From: JAWXBM01 sp964602895
Lineage (GTDB): Bacteria; Pseudomonadota; Gammaproteobacteria; Xanthomonadales; SZUA-36
Assembly (NCBI GenBank): GCA_964602895.1
Contig: CAZRTG010000001.1
Coordinates: forward strand, 1-64,000
DNA: 64,000 bases
Direction: 5' to 3'
Positions 16,411 through 25,696 of the stretch are shown piece by piece; positions within the stretch are counted from its first letter, which is position 1; each line of letters starts with the position of its first letter. The position numbers and the translations under genes are program-made. Under the pieces are notes generated by a model. It searched no databases and was not told the DNA's origin. It worked only from the letters and a program-made list of their open reading frames with translations.

Positions 16411-17994
16411 ATGGCAGATTACGACGTAATTATTGCGGGTGGAGGTCACAACGGCCTGATTTGTGCAGCCGTACTGGTGGGTAGTGGCTTGAATGTGCTG
16501 GTGCTTGAGCGTAATGACTGGGTGGGTGGCGGCGTACTGACCCGGGAACTGACCTTGCCGGGCTTCAAACATGACCCGTTCGGTTCTTCACATGTCTGGA
16601 TACATTTGAACCCCGCATTCAGGAAACTCAAACCAGAGTTGGAAAAGCATGGTTTGAAATATATCTGGTCTGACGACCACATCACCGGTCACCCCAACAA
16701 GTATGAAGGCCAGGGCATCATTGTCTACAAAGATGTCGATAAAACCTGCGACACCATAGCCGAGTATTCACGTGCAGATGCGCGTCGTTACCGCGAGATT
16801 TACGAAGAATTCGGCGATATCCAGGACGGTGTGGTGAAAGGCATGTTCGCACCACCCGCTCCGCCCAGCTACATGTACCAGGGTCTGGAACGCAACCCCG
16901 AAGGCCTCAGTCGTTTGCGTGATTACCAGCTCAGTTCACGGCAATTTACGCTGGAGAACTTCGAGAACGATCACGTACGCGCCTTCATCCTGGGTTGGGC
17001 CATGGCACCACAAACCTTGCCCGATCAACTGGGAACGGCAGCAGGGTTCTATGTGATGATCCCCAGCATTCACTATTTTGGCCAATCCATACCCGAAGGC
17101 GGCAGCGGCATGCTGGCAGTTGCCATGCAGCGCTACATCGAGGCCAATGGCGGTACCGTACGCACCGGAGCAACGGTCAGCAGCTTTATTGCTGAAGGCG
17201 GTGTTTGTAAGGGCGTCAGGCTGGAAACCGGTGAAGAAATTCTGGCCGGTAAAGCCGTGGTCAGTGGGTTGGACCCATACCAGACCTATTTGAAGGGTTT
17301 CAAGGATAATGAACTGCCAGCCGGTTTCAAGGATATGGTGCGCAAGTTCAAATTTGGCGATATCACCATTGCCCGGGTGCACTATGCACTGCATGAAGCA
17401 CCGGACTTCAAAGCCGGCGCTGACATGAACAAAACGGCATTTCAGCGGATTTTCGGTACCGTGGCGGATATCGACAAACAGTATCTGGAAATTGCAGCGC
17501 AACAGAAGCCGACCGATCCGTTCCTGTGGACCGCTGCCTGGACCACCATGGATCCGACCCGTGCGCCGGACGGCAAACATACACTCATCATGGATACCTT
17601 TGTGCCGGTAGACCTGGCCAGTGGCGAAGACTGGGAAGCCATCGGACCCGCCTACTGCCGTGATGTGCTGCTGAAACAGTTACAGAATTACACTACCAAT
17701 ATGACCGCCGATAACATCATGGCAGAGTATGTAGAAACCGGACCCAGTCTGGAACGTGCCAACAAATGCTTCCATCGTGGCGTCACCACGGGCGGCGAAC
17801 GCACTTTGGCTCAGATGGGTGCCTTCCGACCGTTTCCGAATTATTCAGACTACCGCGGACCATTGAAGAAGCTGTACATGACCGGCCCTTCCTGCCACCC
17901 CGGTGGCGGCATTTGTGGCATGGGTACCATTACTGCAGATGAAATTCTGCTTGACCTCGGCGTTCGTGAAGAAGACGACGATTTTGATTTTTAG
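16411..17994 (+). CDS. Phytoene desaturase-like FAD-dependent oxidoreductase, copy 1
   Basis: FAD-binding flavoenzyme of the CrtI/amine-oxidase-like group, 527 residues. It has the dinucleotide motif GGGHNGL at residues 10-16 and the C-terminal flavin motif GPSCHPGGGICGMGTITADE. Start is ATG 16411, with GGAGGT ten bases upstream. No carotenoid genes are nearby, so the name describes the fold only; I infer oxidation of a C-N or C-C bond in the substrate of this cluster. Two paralogs lie at 38249-39808 and 45138-46700, sharing long segments such as PGFKHD, DVDKTCDSIAEYS-like, ASRAPEGKHT-like and GGERTLAQ. Each of the three is next to a hydrolase or ThDP gene. It is separated from manD by only 27 bases. 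Confidence 0.87.
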   Translation: MADYDVIIAGGGHNGLICAAVLVGSGLNVLVLERNDWVGGGVLTRELTLPGFKHDPFGSSHVWIHLNPAFRKLKPELEKHGLKYIWSDDHITGHPNKYEGQGIIVYKDVDKTCDTIAEYSRADARRYREIYEEFGDIQDGVVKGMFAPPAPPSYMYQGLERNPEGLSRLRDYQLSSRQFTLENFENDHVRAFILGWAMAPQTLPDQLGTAAGFYVMIPSIHYFGQSIPEGGSGMLAVAMQRYIEANGGTVRTGATVSSFIAEGGVCKGVRLETGEEILAGKAVVSGLDPYQTYLKGFKDNELPAGFKDMVRKFKFGDITIARVHYALHEAPDFKAGADMNKTAFQRIFGTVADIDKQYLEIAAQQKPTDPFLWTAAWTTMDPTRAPDGKHTLIMDTFVPVDLASGEDWEAIGPAYCRDVLLKQLQNYTTNMTADNIMAEYVETGPSLERANKCFHRGVTTGGERTLAQMGAFRPFPNYSDYRGPLKKLYMTGPSCHPGGGICGMGTITADEILLDLGVREEDDDFDF

Positions 17995-18056
17995 CCAATT
18001 GCAATTTCAGCATGAGTTGATTTGGCCGAACCACACCTATTGATCAGGAAAAAGAT

Positions 18057-19211
18057 ATGAAACAAGCACGCATAGACCCGTATACCGCACTGATTGTGCA
18101 ACCTGAAGTTACTGTCGTAAGCGATCGCGAAGGGATCCAGAAAAACCTCGATCGCATCAAAAACCTGATCCACTTTGGTGTGGGCTATTTCTGGGAAGTG
18201 CCTGTACGCCTGGTGGTGCTGCCGGAATATTTCATGCAGGGCGTGGGAACACCTGGCAAGGGTGAAACCGGCATTGCAGACGCCATGAAGAAAGCCGTGA
18301 CCATCCCCGGCCCGGAAATCGACCAACTGGGTGAAATCGCCCAGCAGTACGGCATGTATATCTGTGGCGGTGGCGTCATGGAAAAAGTACCTGAATTCCC
18401 GGATCGCTGGTTCAATACCAACTTCATCGTTGGCCCATCCGGCGACGTGGTGTTGAAATACCACAAGTGGCACATCCCGGCTTCCGTCGGCCTGGGTACC
18501 AGCCCACACGATATTTTTGACGAGTATTGCGAGAAACTGGGCGGCGACATCAAGGATCTTTTCCCGGTGATTGATACCGAGATTGGCAAATTGGGTACCA
18601 TGACCTGCCATGATGGCTGCACACCGGAAGTATCCCGCGCACTGGGCTACAACGGTGCGGAAATCATCTGCCACCCGGGCGCCATTCAGGAAGTCGAAGG
18701 TGTAAGCGAACCCTGGGACTTCTGGATGTTCACCCGTCGTACCCGTGCCCATGACAACATGGCCTATCTGCTGGGTTCCAACTGGGGATCGGTGAACTAC
18801 GACTACTATCCAAAGGCTTTTTGCCCTGGTCGTTCCTTCGCCATCGATTACACCGGCATGGTGATGCGCGAAGCACCTTATCCAGCAGAACAGGTCCTGG
18901 CTTGCACTATCGATATTGAAGCACTGCGCCAGTACCGCACACGCACCAACCACAATTGCTGGGTAGACATGCGTACCGAAGGTTTCCGGCAGATGTATGA
19001 AAAGCCCATCTATCCGCCCAACCGATTCCCAAGTGGCAGCCCGCCCCAATCACTGACTGAGAAAATTACGATTTGCAAAGAGGTATTTGACGACCTTTAT
19101 GCCCGTGGGCAGTTCACGCCACCGGCTGGCTTTGCGCCCGAGGATATTTCCAAACTGTTGCAAAAGCGTATTGACTACGCTCACTCAACCGGCCGTTTAC
19201 GCAAAAGCTGA
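18057..19211 (+). CDS. Carbon-nitrogen hydrolase (nitrilase superfamily), copy 1
   Basis: 384-residue cytoplasmic amidohydrolase with the complete Glu-Lys-Cys triad: E57 in VLPEYF, K137 in KYHKWH and C184 in GTMTCHDG. The conserved W/N-rich segment AHDNMAYLLGSNWGS follows. It should hydrolyse an amide, nitrile or N-carbamoyl bond; length and the CHDG motif are closer to the amidase/formamidase branch than to true nitrilases, but the substrate is not readable. A paralog (37033-38190) occupies the same place in the second gene set, and both are followed by an 85-residue partner gene. Start ATG 18057 is preceded by AGGAAAAAG. The fixed neighbourhood with the FAD enzyme implies consecutive steps. 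Confidence 0.88.
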   Translation: MKQARIDPYTALIVQPEVTVVSDREGIQKNLDRIKNLIHFGVGYFWEVPVRLVVLPEYFMQGVGTPGKGETGIADAMKKAVTIPGPEIDQLGEIAQQYGMYICGGGVMEKVPEFPDRWFNTNFIVGPSGDVVLKYHKWHIPASVGLGTSPHDIFDEYCEKLGGDIKDLFPVIDTEIGKLGTMTCHDGCTPEVSRALGYNGAEIICHPGAIQEVEGVSEPWDFWMFTRRTRAHDNMAYLLGSNWGSVNYDYYPKAFCPGRSFAIDYTGMVMREAPYPAEQVLACTIDIEALRQYRTRTNHNCWVDMRTEGFRQMYEKPIYPPNRFPSGSPPQSLTEKITICKEVFDDLYARGQFTPPAGFAPEDISKLLQKRIDYAHSTGRLRKS

Positions 19212-19228
19212 ATGAACAGGAAAACGCC

Positions 19229-19486
19229 ATGAAGGTCAGAAGCAAACTCGCCGATATTGATTTTGTATTTGGCAGATTCGAATACAAAAAAGATCACTTG
19301 ATTGTGCATTCAGATCCTGACCAGGCCATGCAAAGCAAAGTCTACGTCAGCCCGGATGATGTTCTATCCGGGCTGGCAAAGGCACTGGTGAATCCCATGG
19401 TGTGGGTCTATTTTCTGGGCTTTCCGTTTTTCCTGATTCGTTATCGCCGCCGTCACCGTGCCAAACAAAAAAATACCGGCCGATAG
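19229..19486 (+). CDS. Small conserved protein of unknown function, copy 1
   Basis: 85-residue protein without a recognised domain. It begins MKVRSKLADIDF, has a polar beta-rich first half with DP-x3-M-x2-KVYV-x-PDD, then a hydrophobic stretch at about residues 54-70 (NPMVWVYFLGFPFFLIRY) and a basic tail RRRHRAKQK. This suggests a small cytoplasmic head on a C-terminal membrane anchor, or an amphipathic partner. A homologue of identical length (36707-36964) follows the second hydrolase, sharing MKV-SKL, DF, DP, KV, P-D and FPF. Its conserved linkage to the carbon-nitrogen hydrolase, 17 bases upstream here, suggests it helps that enzyme or places it at the membrane. Confidence 0.75.
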   Translation: MKVRSKLADIDFVFGRFEYKKDHLIVHSDPDQAMQSKVYVSPDDVLSGLAKALVNPMVWVYFLGFPFFLIRYRRRHRAKQKNTGR

Positions 19487-19618
19487 CCCCATCTCCGGCG
19501 CTGAATCGGGCCGTTGCCCTTGCATTGGGATGTGGCATTTCACCAGTTCCGGAACGTGTACGGCACACATCAGTTTGCTGACCGGACTTTGACAAGGTGC
19601 CCTGATTACAGATATTCT

Positions 19619-19632
19619 GTTTACATATAAAC
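19619..19632. promoter_or_regulatory. GTTTA-N4-TAAAC palindrome, site 3
   Basis: GTTTACATATAAAC lies 71 bases upstream of the ThDP enzyme start, in the 216-base gap that follows the small protein gene. The gap plus the site imply a second promoter inside the plus-strand series under the same regulator as sites 1 and 2. Confidence 0.55.
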
Positions 19633-19702
19633 TATCCTGCCTGGCAAGCAAAACCAAACCAAGCTCGTCAGAATTTCAATCGACATTTTCTGGTAAAGCA
19701 CT

Positions 19703-21346
19703 ATGAACAAAATAACCGGCGCCGATGCGATTGTTGAATCGCTAATCGCAAACGATGTAGAAACAGTATTCGGCCTGCCTGGCGGTCAACTGGACCACTT
19801 ATTCGATTCCATTTATCGTGCGGGTGACAAAATAAATTTGATCCACACTCGTCACGAGCAAGGCGCCGCATACATGGCCTTCGGCTATGCACAAAGCACG
19901 GGTAAACCGGGTGTTTATGCCGTGGTGCCCGGGCCTGGCTTGTTGAACTCAAGCGCTGCCCTGTGTACGGCCTGGGCCTGCAACTCGCCGGTCATGGCAC
20001 TGTGCGGCCAGGTGCACCTGGCAGGTATCGACAGCGGCTATGGCCACCTGCATGAAATTCCCGACCAACTCGGCATGATTCGCCATATCACCAAATGGGC
20101 AGAACGCATCAATCATCCTGCCGATACGCCAAAAATAATGCAGCAGGCGTTCAGCGAGCTTCAGTCCGGCCGGCCCAGACCGGTAGAAGTTGAAATGCCC
20201 ATGGATGTCATGGGCGCAGAGGCCATGGTTGCAAGCACTGCAAAAGCTTCGCTTGATGCACCGCCGCCCATCGATCCGGATCAGATCAAAGCTGCAGTAG
20301 AAATTTTGCTTGCGGCCAAACGGCCCATGATTGTGATCGGCTCGGGCGCATTGGATGCAGGCAAAGAGTTACTCGCAATTGCCGAGCGTTTGCAAGCACC
20401 CGTAATGTCAAAGCGCAAAGGCAAAGGCGTTGTTTCTGACGAAAACTACCTCAGCCAAAACCTCGTGGCAGGCCACACTCTGTGGGGCCAGTGCGATGCC
20501 GTGCTGGCTGTAGGTACCCGCCTGAAGATGCCTTTGACCATGTGGGGCAAAGACGATGACCTGAAGCTGGTGAGAGTGGATATTGATCCGGTAGAACTCA
20601 ATCGAATCTGCACAGCCGAAGTGGGCATAGTGGGAGACGCTGCTACGGTGCTGAACGCGTTGCTGAAAGAGCTGGAAAAAAGTGGCACAAAGCGAGCCAG
20701 CCGGGAGCAGGAACTGAGTGAGTTGAAAGCTACGACAGGTAAAACCATGCGCGAAAAGATCGGGCCGCAGATGGCCTATCTGGATGTTATTCGCACCGCC
20801 TTACCTCGGGATGGCTATTTTATTGATGAAGTTACTCAGGTAGGTTTTGCCTCATGGTCGGGCTTCCCGGTATATGAACCGCGGCATTTTATTTCGGCCT
20901 GTCAACAGGGCACTCTGGGTTACGGCTTCGCCACCGCATTGGGCGTGGCTGCAGCACATCCTGATAAAGCCGTCGTACAGGTCAGTGGCGATGGTGGTTT
21001 CATGTTTACCATGCAGGAGTTGTCAACCGCGGTTCACTATCAACTGAACCTGGTTACGATTATCTTCAATGACAACACCTTCACCAATGTGCAGCGCCAG
21101 CAGGATGAGTGGTTTGATGGACGTCGTATCTGCTCCGACCTGACCAATCCGGATTTTGTGAAAATGACAGAGAGTTTTGGTGCCAGCGCTTATCGGGTCA
21201 ATTCCCCCGCTGAACTGGCCAAAATTCTGCCTGCCGCATTCAACGAACAGGGGCCGACTATTATTGAAGTCAGTCTGACTGAAAGGATGCCAACGCCATG
21301 GCAATTCATATTGATGGAGCAGAACCGGAAGTCGCTGTGTCCCTGA
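19703..21346 (+). CDS. Thiamine diphosphate-dependent enzyme (acetolactate synthase/decarboxylase-like), copy 1
   Basis: Three-domain ThDP enzyme of 547 residues. The cofactor-activating glutamate is E52 (RHEQGAAYMAFG), the central domain has the Rossmann-like ILLAAKRPMIVIGSGA, and the ThDP/Mg motif is GDGGFMF at about 429-435 ending with the paired Asn region IIFNDN. It is of the acetolactate synthase, benzoylformate decarboxylase and oxalyl-CoA decarboxylase kind; no regulatory subunit or branched-chain genes are present, so biosynthesis is unlikely. With an aminotransferase and aldehyde dehydrogenase repeated in the same loci, decarboxylation of a 2-oxo acid to an aldehyde is the best guess, but carboligation cannot be excluded. 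Paralog at 46712-48373. Confidence 0.85.
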   Translation: MNKITGADAIVESLIANDVETVFGLPGGQLDHLFDSIYRAGDKINLIHTRHEQGAAYMAFGYAQSTGKPGVYAVVPGPGLLNSSAALCTAWACNSPVMALCGQVHLAGIDSGYGHLHEIPDQLGMIRHITKWAERINHPADTPKIMQQAFSELQSGRPRPVEVEMPMDVMGAEAMVASTAKASLDAPPPIDPDQIKAAVEILLAAKRPMIVIGSGALDAGKELLAIAERLQAPVMSKRKGKGVVSDENYLSQNLVAGHTLWGQCDAVLAVGTRLKMPLTMWGKDDDLKLVRVDIDPVELNRICTAEVGIVGDAATVLNALLKELEKSGTKRASREQELSELKATTGKTMREKIGPQMAYLDVIRTALPRDGYFIDEVTQVGFASWSGFPVYEPRHFISACQQGTLGYGFATALGVAAAHPDKAVVQVSGDGGFMFTMQELSTAVHYQLNLVTIIFNDNTFTNVQRQQDEWFDGRRICSDLTNPDFVKMTESFGASAYRVNSPAELAKILPAAFNEQGPTIIEVSLTERMPTPWQFILMEQNRKSLCP

Positions 21347-21433
21347 CCTGAAGCAGGTAACGCGATACGACTCCGGCAACTCGTTGACGATCCGTTAAAA
21401 GCCGTCTGAACTACCATAAATCAGGAGTTCCCC

Positions 21434-22567
21434 ATGCCCTTGATCTCCGCCGATAATGTGTTCGCCATGGGTACCATCCTGTTCGGATTGGCGTACCTGG
21501 GTTTCTGGATCGACAAACATCCGATTGGGAAGAAAACCTCCGGGGTTGTTTGGGTACTGGTTGCCGGCATGATCCTGTCGAATTTCCAGATCATCCCTTA
21601 CCACTCCCCTGCCTACGACTTTGTTGGCAACTATATGGTTTCCCTGGCGATCCCGTTGTTATTGTTCAAGGCTGACCTGCGTAAAATCATCAAGGAAAGC
21701 GGCAAGGTCATGATCACGTTCCTGGTTGCCACTGCAGCTACAGTAATCGGTGCAGTGGCCGGGTTTTTCCTGATTGACCTCGGTGAAATAGGCGCTAAAG
21801 TTGCTGGCGTATATACCGGCGGCTATGTCGGTGGCGCAGTAAACTTCCTTGCTGTATCACAGGTTGTGGGCATGTCCGAAGCCGAGTTCACCACAGCTAT
21901 CAGTGCCAGCAGCTTCGTCAGCATTCTGGCCCTTATGATGCTGATTGCCATTCCATCCATTCGTTGGATAGTCAAATTCCTGCCGTTAGCCCGCACCGAA
22001 TCTTTGACAGAACAAGAGAAACAGGCCCTGCAAGCAGAGAAGCGTCCAACGGTCCGCTTGCGTCATATTACCGGCGTTTTGACGCTCAGCTTCGGCATTT
22101 GTGCCATATCGGCTGCCATTGGTGATTTCACCGGACACCCGCAGTACAACATTCTTTACGTCACCATCCTCACCCTGGTGGTAGCCAATATGTTTCCGCA
22201 GGTCATGGCCAAACTCGAGGGTGAGTTCGAGCTGGGCATGATATTCATGTACCTGTTTTTTGCCATGGTGGGCTCCAGCACCAACTTCTCTGATTTTGCG
22301 GGTGCCGCTTTTACTTTATTCCTCTACGGCATGTTGATCATTGTCATCCATATCACCATCGTACTTTTGGTGGCAAAACTGCTGAAAGTTGACCTGGCAG
22401 AGGCGATCGTCGCATCGGGTGCCGCACTGGTGGGCCCTGCAGTTACCGCAGCCATCGCCATTTCCCAGGGCTGGAGGACACTGGTCACGCCAGCCATCAT
22501 GGTGGGTATTTTTGGATATGTGATTGGTACGTTTATCGGTGTCGCAGTGACATCATTCCTGACCTGA
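21434..22567 (+). CDS. DUF819-family membrane protein (YjcL-like)
   Basis: 377-residue polytopic inner-membrane protein with about ten hydrophobic helices and an internal pseudo-repeat. Family hallmarks include the glycine-rich GVYTGGYVGGAVNFLAVS near residue 130 and VASGAALVGPAVTAAIA near residue 315. DUF819 proteins look like secondary transporters related to the bile-acid/sodium and AbrB-like folds, but no substrate is firmly assigned. Its place between the ThDP enzyme and the dehydrogenases suggests import or efflux of a pathway compound. A GGAG ribosome site lies just before the ATG at 21434, and 87 bases separate it from the preceding stop. Confidence 0.85.
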   Translation: MPLISADNVFAMGTILFGLAYLGFWIDKHPIGKKTSGVVWVLVAGMILSNFQIIPYHSPAYDFVGNYMVSLAIPLLLFKADLRKIIKESGKVMITFLVATAATVIGAVAGFFLIDLGEIGAKVAGVYTGGYVGGAVNFLAVSQVVGMSEAEFTTAISASSFVSILALMMLIAIPSIRWIVKFLPLARTESLTEQEKQALQAEKRPTVRLRHITGVLTLSFGICAISAAIGDFTGHPQYNILYVTILTLVVANMFPQVMAKLEGEFELGMIFMYLFFAMVGSSTNFSDFAGAAFTLFLYGMLIIVIHITIVLLVAKLLKVDLAEAIVASGAALVGPAVTAAIAISQGWRTLVTPAIMVGIFGYVIGTFIGVAVTSFLT

Positions 22568-22619
22568 ATAGTCACTGTTTTCTTTATGCCTGTAATAATC
22601 TAACCGGGTGTTATCTTTT

Positions 22620-23393
22620 ATGAGTGAAACCAGGAAAGTTGCAATCGTTACCGGTGCCGGTTCTGGTATAGGTAAAGCCTGCGCAATCCGACTGTCTGAA
22701 GCGGGTATGCGCGTCGCCGTTACCGATATCAGATCAGCCTCAGCCGAAACCACTGCGCAGCAGATCATTCAGGCTGGCGGCCAGGCCCTGTACTTCCGGC
22801 ACGATGTAGCTGATGAGTCAGCCTCCCACAAACTGGTACAGGAGCTGATTGCCCAATGGGGCCGGGTCGACGTGCTGGTAGCCAATGCCGGAGTGCAAAT
22901 AGCCGGCAGCCTGCTGGCCACGACCGAAAGTGACTGGGACAAAATCCTGGCGGTAAACCTGAAAGGCGTAGCCTATTGCTGCAAGGCGGTGATTCCGGCG
23001 ATGCAGCAACAGGGTTCCGGCTCTCTCGTCCTTGTTTCTTCCGTCAACGCGGTGGTTGGTTCCACCGGCATGGCCGTGTACGACATGAGCAAGGCAGGTG
23101 TGTTGGCGCTGATGCGCAACCTGGCCGTGGAGCACGGCTTGCAGGGTATTCGAGTCAATGCAGTCTCTCCGGGCAATACCCTGACCGAGTTCCACCTGGA
23201 CAAAATGATGGCGGAAGGCATCACGACGGAGCAGATAGAGGAAATGACCCAGGGCTATGGCTTGTTGGGCCGGGTTGCCCGTCCACAGGAAATTGCCAAT
23301 GCGGTGTGTTTTCTGGCGGGTGATCAGTCCTCTTTTATCACCGGACACAATTTAATCGTTGATGGCGGCTTTTCCATAACCGGCCGTAATTAG
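22620..23393 (+). CDS. SDR-family dehydrogenase
   Basis: Classical SDR of 257 residues. The NAD(P) motif TGAGSGIGKA is near residue 12, VANAG near 85, the catalytic Ser in VSSVNAVVGS and the Tyr-Lys pair in AVYDMSKAG near 155. The C-terminal GHNLIVDGGFS is characteristic of FabG/sugar or cyclitol dehydrogenases. Start is ATG 22620; the frame opens at a GTG twelve bases earlier with no better ribosome site. Nine bases separate it from the Gfo/Idh gene, so both belong to one transcript and likely oxidise sugar-acid or diol intermediates. Confidence 0.87.
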   Translation: MSETRKVAIVTGAGSGIGKACAIRLSEAGMRVAVTDIRSASAETTAQQIIQAGGQALYFRHDVADESASHKLVQELIAQWGRVDVLVANAGVQIAGSLLATTESDWDKILAVNLKGVAYCCKAVIPAMQQQGSGSLVLVSSVNAVVGSTGMAVYDMSKAGVLALMRNLAVEHGLQGIRVNAVSPGNTLTEFHLDKMMAEGITTEQIEEMTQGYGLLGRVARPQEIANAVCFLAGDQSSFITGHNLIVDGGFSITGRN

Positions 23394-23402
23394 GAATTCA
23401 TA

Positions 23403-24404
23403 ATGGCTGAAAAGATCTGCTTGGGAATATTGGGTACCGGCAACATGGCGCGTGCTTTTGCCTTGGGTTTACAGCACGCGCCCGCGGTTGATCTGGTGGC
23501 TGTTGCGTCACGTACCAATGAATCCGCTGAAGCGTTTGCGGGCGAGTTCAATACAGTCCGATATTTTTCAGACTACCGGCAGCTGGCAGCGGAACCGGAT
23601 ATCGATCTGATTTACATCGCAACACCGCATTCCTGCCATATGGAAAACAGCCTGATGTGCCTGGATGCCGGCAAGGCTGTGCTGTGTGAAAAGCCCTTTA
23701 CGATCAATGCGGCGCAAGCCCGGGTCGTCATAGAAAGTGCCCGGGAGAAAGGCCTGTTTCTGATGGAGGCCATGTGGAGCCGCTACATTCCGGCCATGGT
23801 GAAGCTGCGTGAATTGTTGTCTCGGAAGGTCATCGGTGATGTACAAATCATGCTGGCTGGCGGTGCTTTCATGCCGCCTTTTGATCCGAATGCCTATTTG
23901 TTTCGACCGGACCTGGGTGGAGGTGTGCTGCTGGATGCAGGTGTGTATCTGGTTTCCATCGCGTCCATGGTGCTGGGAACACCCAACAGGATCCTCGCCA
24001 CCGGTAGCCTGGGCCCGTCCGGTGTGGATGACCATGACGCCTTCATTCTGCAACATGACAACGGTGCCATTGCCTCCTGCTATGTGTCATTGCGAGCCAG
24101 TGCCTCCCCGGAAATCACCCTGTTGGGTGACCGCGGCAAGCTGCAGGTACATGCCCCCCTGTTCGCACCGCCCCGTTTGACGCTCAGTCTTTCTGGCAAA
24201 GCGGACGAGGTAATGGACTTTCCTTTTGCAGGTAATGGCTATCAGTTTGAGGCCCAGGAGGCCGCTGAATGCCTGCTGGCGGGTAGCCTTGAAAGCAGCA
24301 TCATGCCGCTGGATGAGACCCTGACCGTCATGCAAACCATGGATGAAATTCGCCAACAATTTCATCTCAGATATCCCATGGAACTTCAGATGGGGAAAAA
24401 TTGA
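23403..24404 (+). CDS. Gfo/Idh/MocA-family oxidoreductase (dihydrodiol dehydrogenase-like)
   Basis: 333-residue NAD(P)-dependent dehydrogenase. The N-terminal Rossmann motif is GILGTGNMARAF (residues 8-19), the conserved EKPF near residue 97 carries the catalytic-region lysine, and the second domain has GGGVLLDAGVYLV. The segment SAREKGLFLMEAMWSRYIP is typical of the trans-dihydrodiol/D-xylose 1-dehydrogenase subgroup. Likely substrates are a sugar, a sugar acid or a vicinal diol. It follows the SDR by nine bases and precedes another SDR by thirteen, an arrangement common in clusters that epimerise or oxidise sugar derivatives. Confidence 0.87.
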   Translation: MAEKICLGILGTGNMARAFALGLQHAPAVDLVAVASRTNESAEAFAGEFNTVRYFSDYRQLAAEPDIDLIYIATPHSCHMENSLMCLDAGKAVLCEKPFTINAAQARVVIESAREKGLFLMEAMWSRYIPAMVKLRELLSRKVIGDVQIMLAGGAFMPPFDPNAYLFRPDLGGGVLLDAGVYLVSIASMVLGTPNRILATGSLGPSGVDDHDAFILQHDNGAIASCYVSLRASASPEITLLGDRGKLQVHAPLFAPPRLTLSLSGKADEVMDFPFAGNGYQFEAQEAAECLLAGSLESSIMPLDETLTVMQTMDEIRQQFHLRYPMELQMGKN

Positions 24405-24417
24405 TGTGGAGAATTAA

Positions 24418-25293
24418 ATGGCTGTAGTAATCATCACCGGATCAAACAGCGGCTTTGGCTTTGAAGGAGCATTAGCATTTGCCCGCAACGGCGACACGGT
24501 CTACGCCAGTATGCGCAATACCCATAAATCCGAGCCCCTGTTGACCGCGGCACAGGCTGAAGGCCTGACCCTTCACATCAAAACGCTGGATGTGACTCAA
24601 CCGGACACTTTTCCGGCTTTTCTGCAGGAGATCGCAGATGAAGCAGGCCAAATCGATGTACTGGTCAACAATGCCGGCATGGTAATAGCCGGGGCGCTGG
24701 AAGATGTTCCTGAAGCCGATTTACGTACCGTAATGGAAACCAATTTTTTCGGCCCCCTGCTGTTGACCCGAGCGGTTTTGCCCATCATGCGCGAACAAGG
24801 CAAGGGCACGATCATCATGATGAGCTCACTTTCCGGAGTGGCGGGCTTGCCTGGCGATTTGCCTTATTCAGCCAGTAAATTTGCCCTCGAAGGTGCGACT
24901 GAATGCCTCCGCCATGAGGTGGATCGTTTTGGCATCAAAGTGGCTTTGGTTGAAGCCGGCATGTACTCCACCGGAATTTTTGACTCCGCCCTGGAAAACG
25001 ATGCCGTACTGCCTGCTGATTATCCAAAGGATTCGCCCTATCGCCTGCTGGTCGAGAACAAATTGCAAAGCGTACGGCAAAGCCTTGGCAAAGCCTTCCA
25101 CCCCCGCATTGTCGGTGACCTGTTTGTCGCCATCGCGCAGTCAGATGGCAGCCGGTTACGCTGGCAGGCTGATGAAGTGGCTACTCATGTGATCGGGGCC
25201 ATGTTGGGTCATGATGACAAAGGCCGTGATGAGTTCCTGCGCATGGCCTCCGGGACCGACTGGTGGAGCGAGGGCAAAGACCATGCGGAGTAG
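24418..25293 (+). CDS. 17-beta-HSD/retinol dehydrogenase-like SDR, copy 1
   Basis: SDR of 291 residues with the motif TGSNSGFGFEGA near residue 8, VNNAG near 84, Ser in MMSSLSG and Tyr-x3-Lys in LPYSASKFALEG near 160. The GFG form of the glycine motif and the ETNFFGPLLL stretch place it in the branch that includes 17-beta-hydroxysteroid and retinol dehydrogenases. A paralog in the minus-strand set (34363-35226) shares SGFG, NNAGI/M, ETNFFG and the R-AVLP-MRE segment. It overlaps the VOC gene by eleven bases, so the two are translated together. Substrate unknown; an alcohol or hydroxy intermediate of the duplicated pathway is inferred. Confidence 0.86.
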   Translation: MAVVIITGSNSGFGFEGALAFARNGDTVYASMRNTHKSEPLLTAAQAEGLTLHIKTLDVTQPDTFPAFLQEIADEAGQIDVLVNNAGMVIAGALEDVPEADLRTVMETNFFGPLLLTRAVLPIMREQGKGTIIMMSSLSGVAGLPGDLPYSASKFALEGATECLRHEVDRFGIKVALVEAGMYSTGIFDSALENDAVLPADYPKDSPYRLLVENKLQSVRQSLGKAFHPRIVGDLFVAIAQSDGSRLRWQADEVATHVIGAMLGHDDKGRDEFLRMASGTDWWSEGKDHAE

Positions 25294-25696
25294 ACTGGCT
25301 CACGTTTGCATCGAAACAGCCGATCTGGAAGCTACCGAAACATTTTATCGTGCCCTGGGCTTGCAGCGGCGTTTTGATTTCCACAATCAGCACGGTGACC
25401 TGGTGGGCTTCTATCTGGCCTTCAGCAACAATACTTTTGTAGAGGTTATCAAAGTCAAAAAGCCCAGGCCGGAAGGAGCAGTCCGGCACTTTGCAATTGA
25501 AGTGGACAATGTTGACAGCTGGTTCGAACGGTTGAAGCAACAGGGTATCAATGCCACCGAAAAGGAATTTGCCGGTGATGACAACTGGATGATTACCTGC
25601 ACGGATCCGAACGGGATTTTTATCGAGCTGCAACAATACACTGACAAAAGCATGCAAAAGATCGGTGGCAGTTGCAAAGTCAACTACCTGCCCTGA
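25283..25696 (+). CDS. VOC-family (glyoxalase/dioxygenase-fold) protein
   Basis: 137-residue single-chain vicinal-oxygen-chelate protein starting at ATG 25283 inside the end of the SDR gene. Two beta-alpha-beta-beta-beta modules are visible: RLAHVCIETADLEATETFYRALG at the start (segment about residues 3-25) and RHFAIEVDNVDSWFERL in the second half, with a C-terminal FIELQQY supplying the metal-ligand Glu. His8 (AHVC), His in RHFAIEV and the final Glu fit a 2-His-1-carboxylate site. It could be a lyase, isomerase or extradiol-type enzyme acting on a small pathway intermediate. Confidence 0.82.
   Translation: MRSRLAHVCIETADLEATETFYRALGLQRRFDFHNQHGDLVGFYLAFSNNTFVEVIKVKKPRPEGAVRHFAIEVDNVDSWFERLKQQGINATEKEFAGDDNWMITCTDPNGIFIELQQYTDKSMQKIGGSCKVNYLP

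Noticed and set aside
19703..21346. Acetolactate synthase for branched-chain amino acids
   Set aside because: No small regulatory subunit, ilvC or ilvD is adjacent, and the gene has a paralog in a second catabolic operon.
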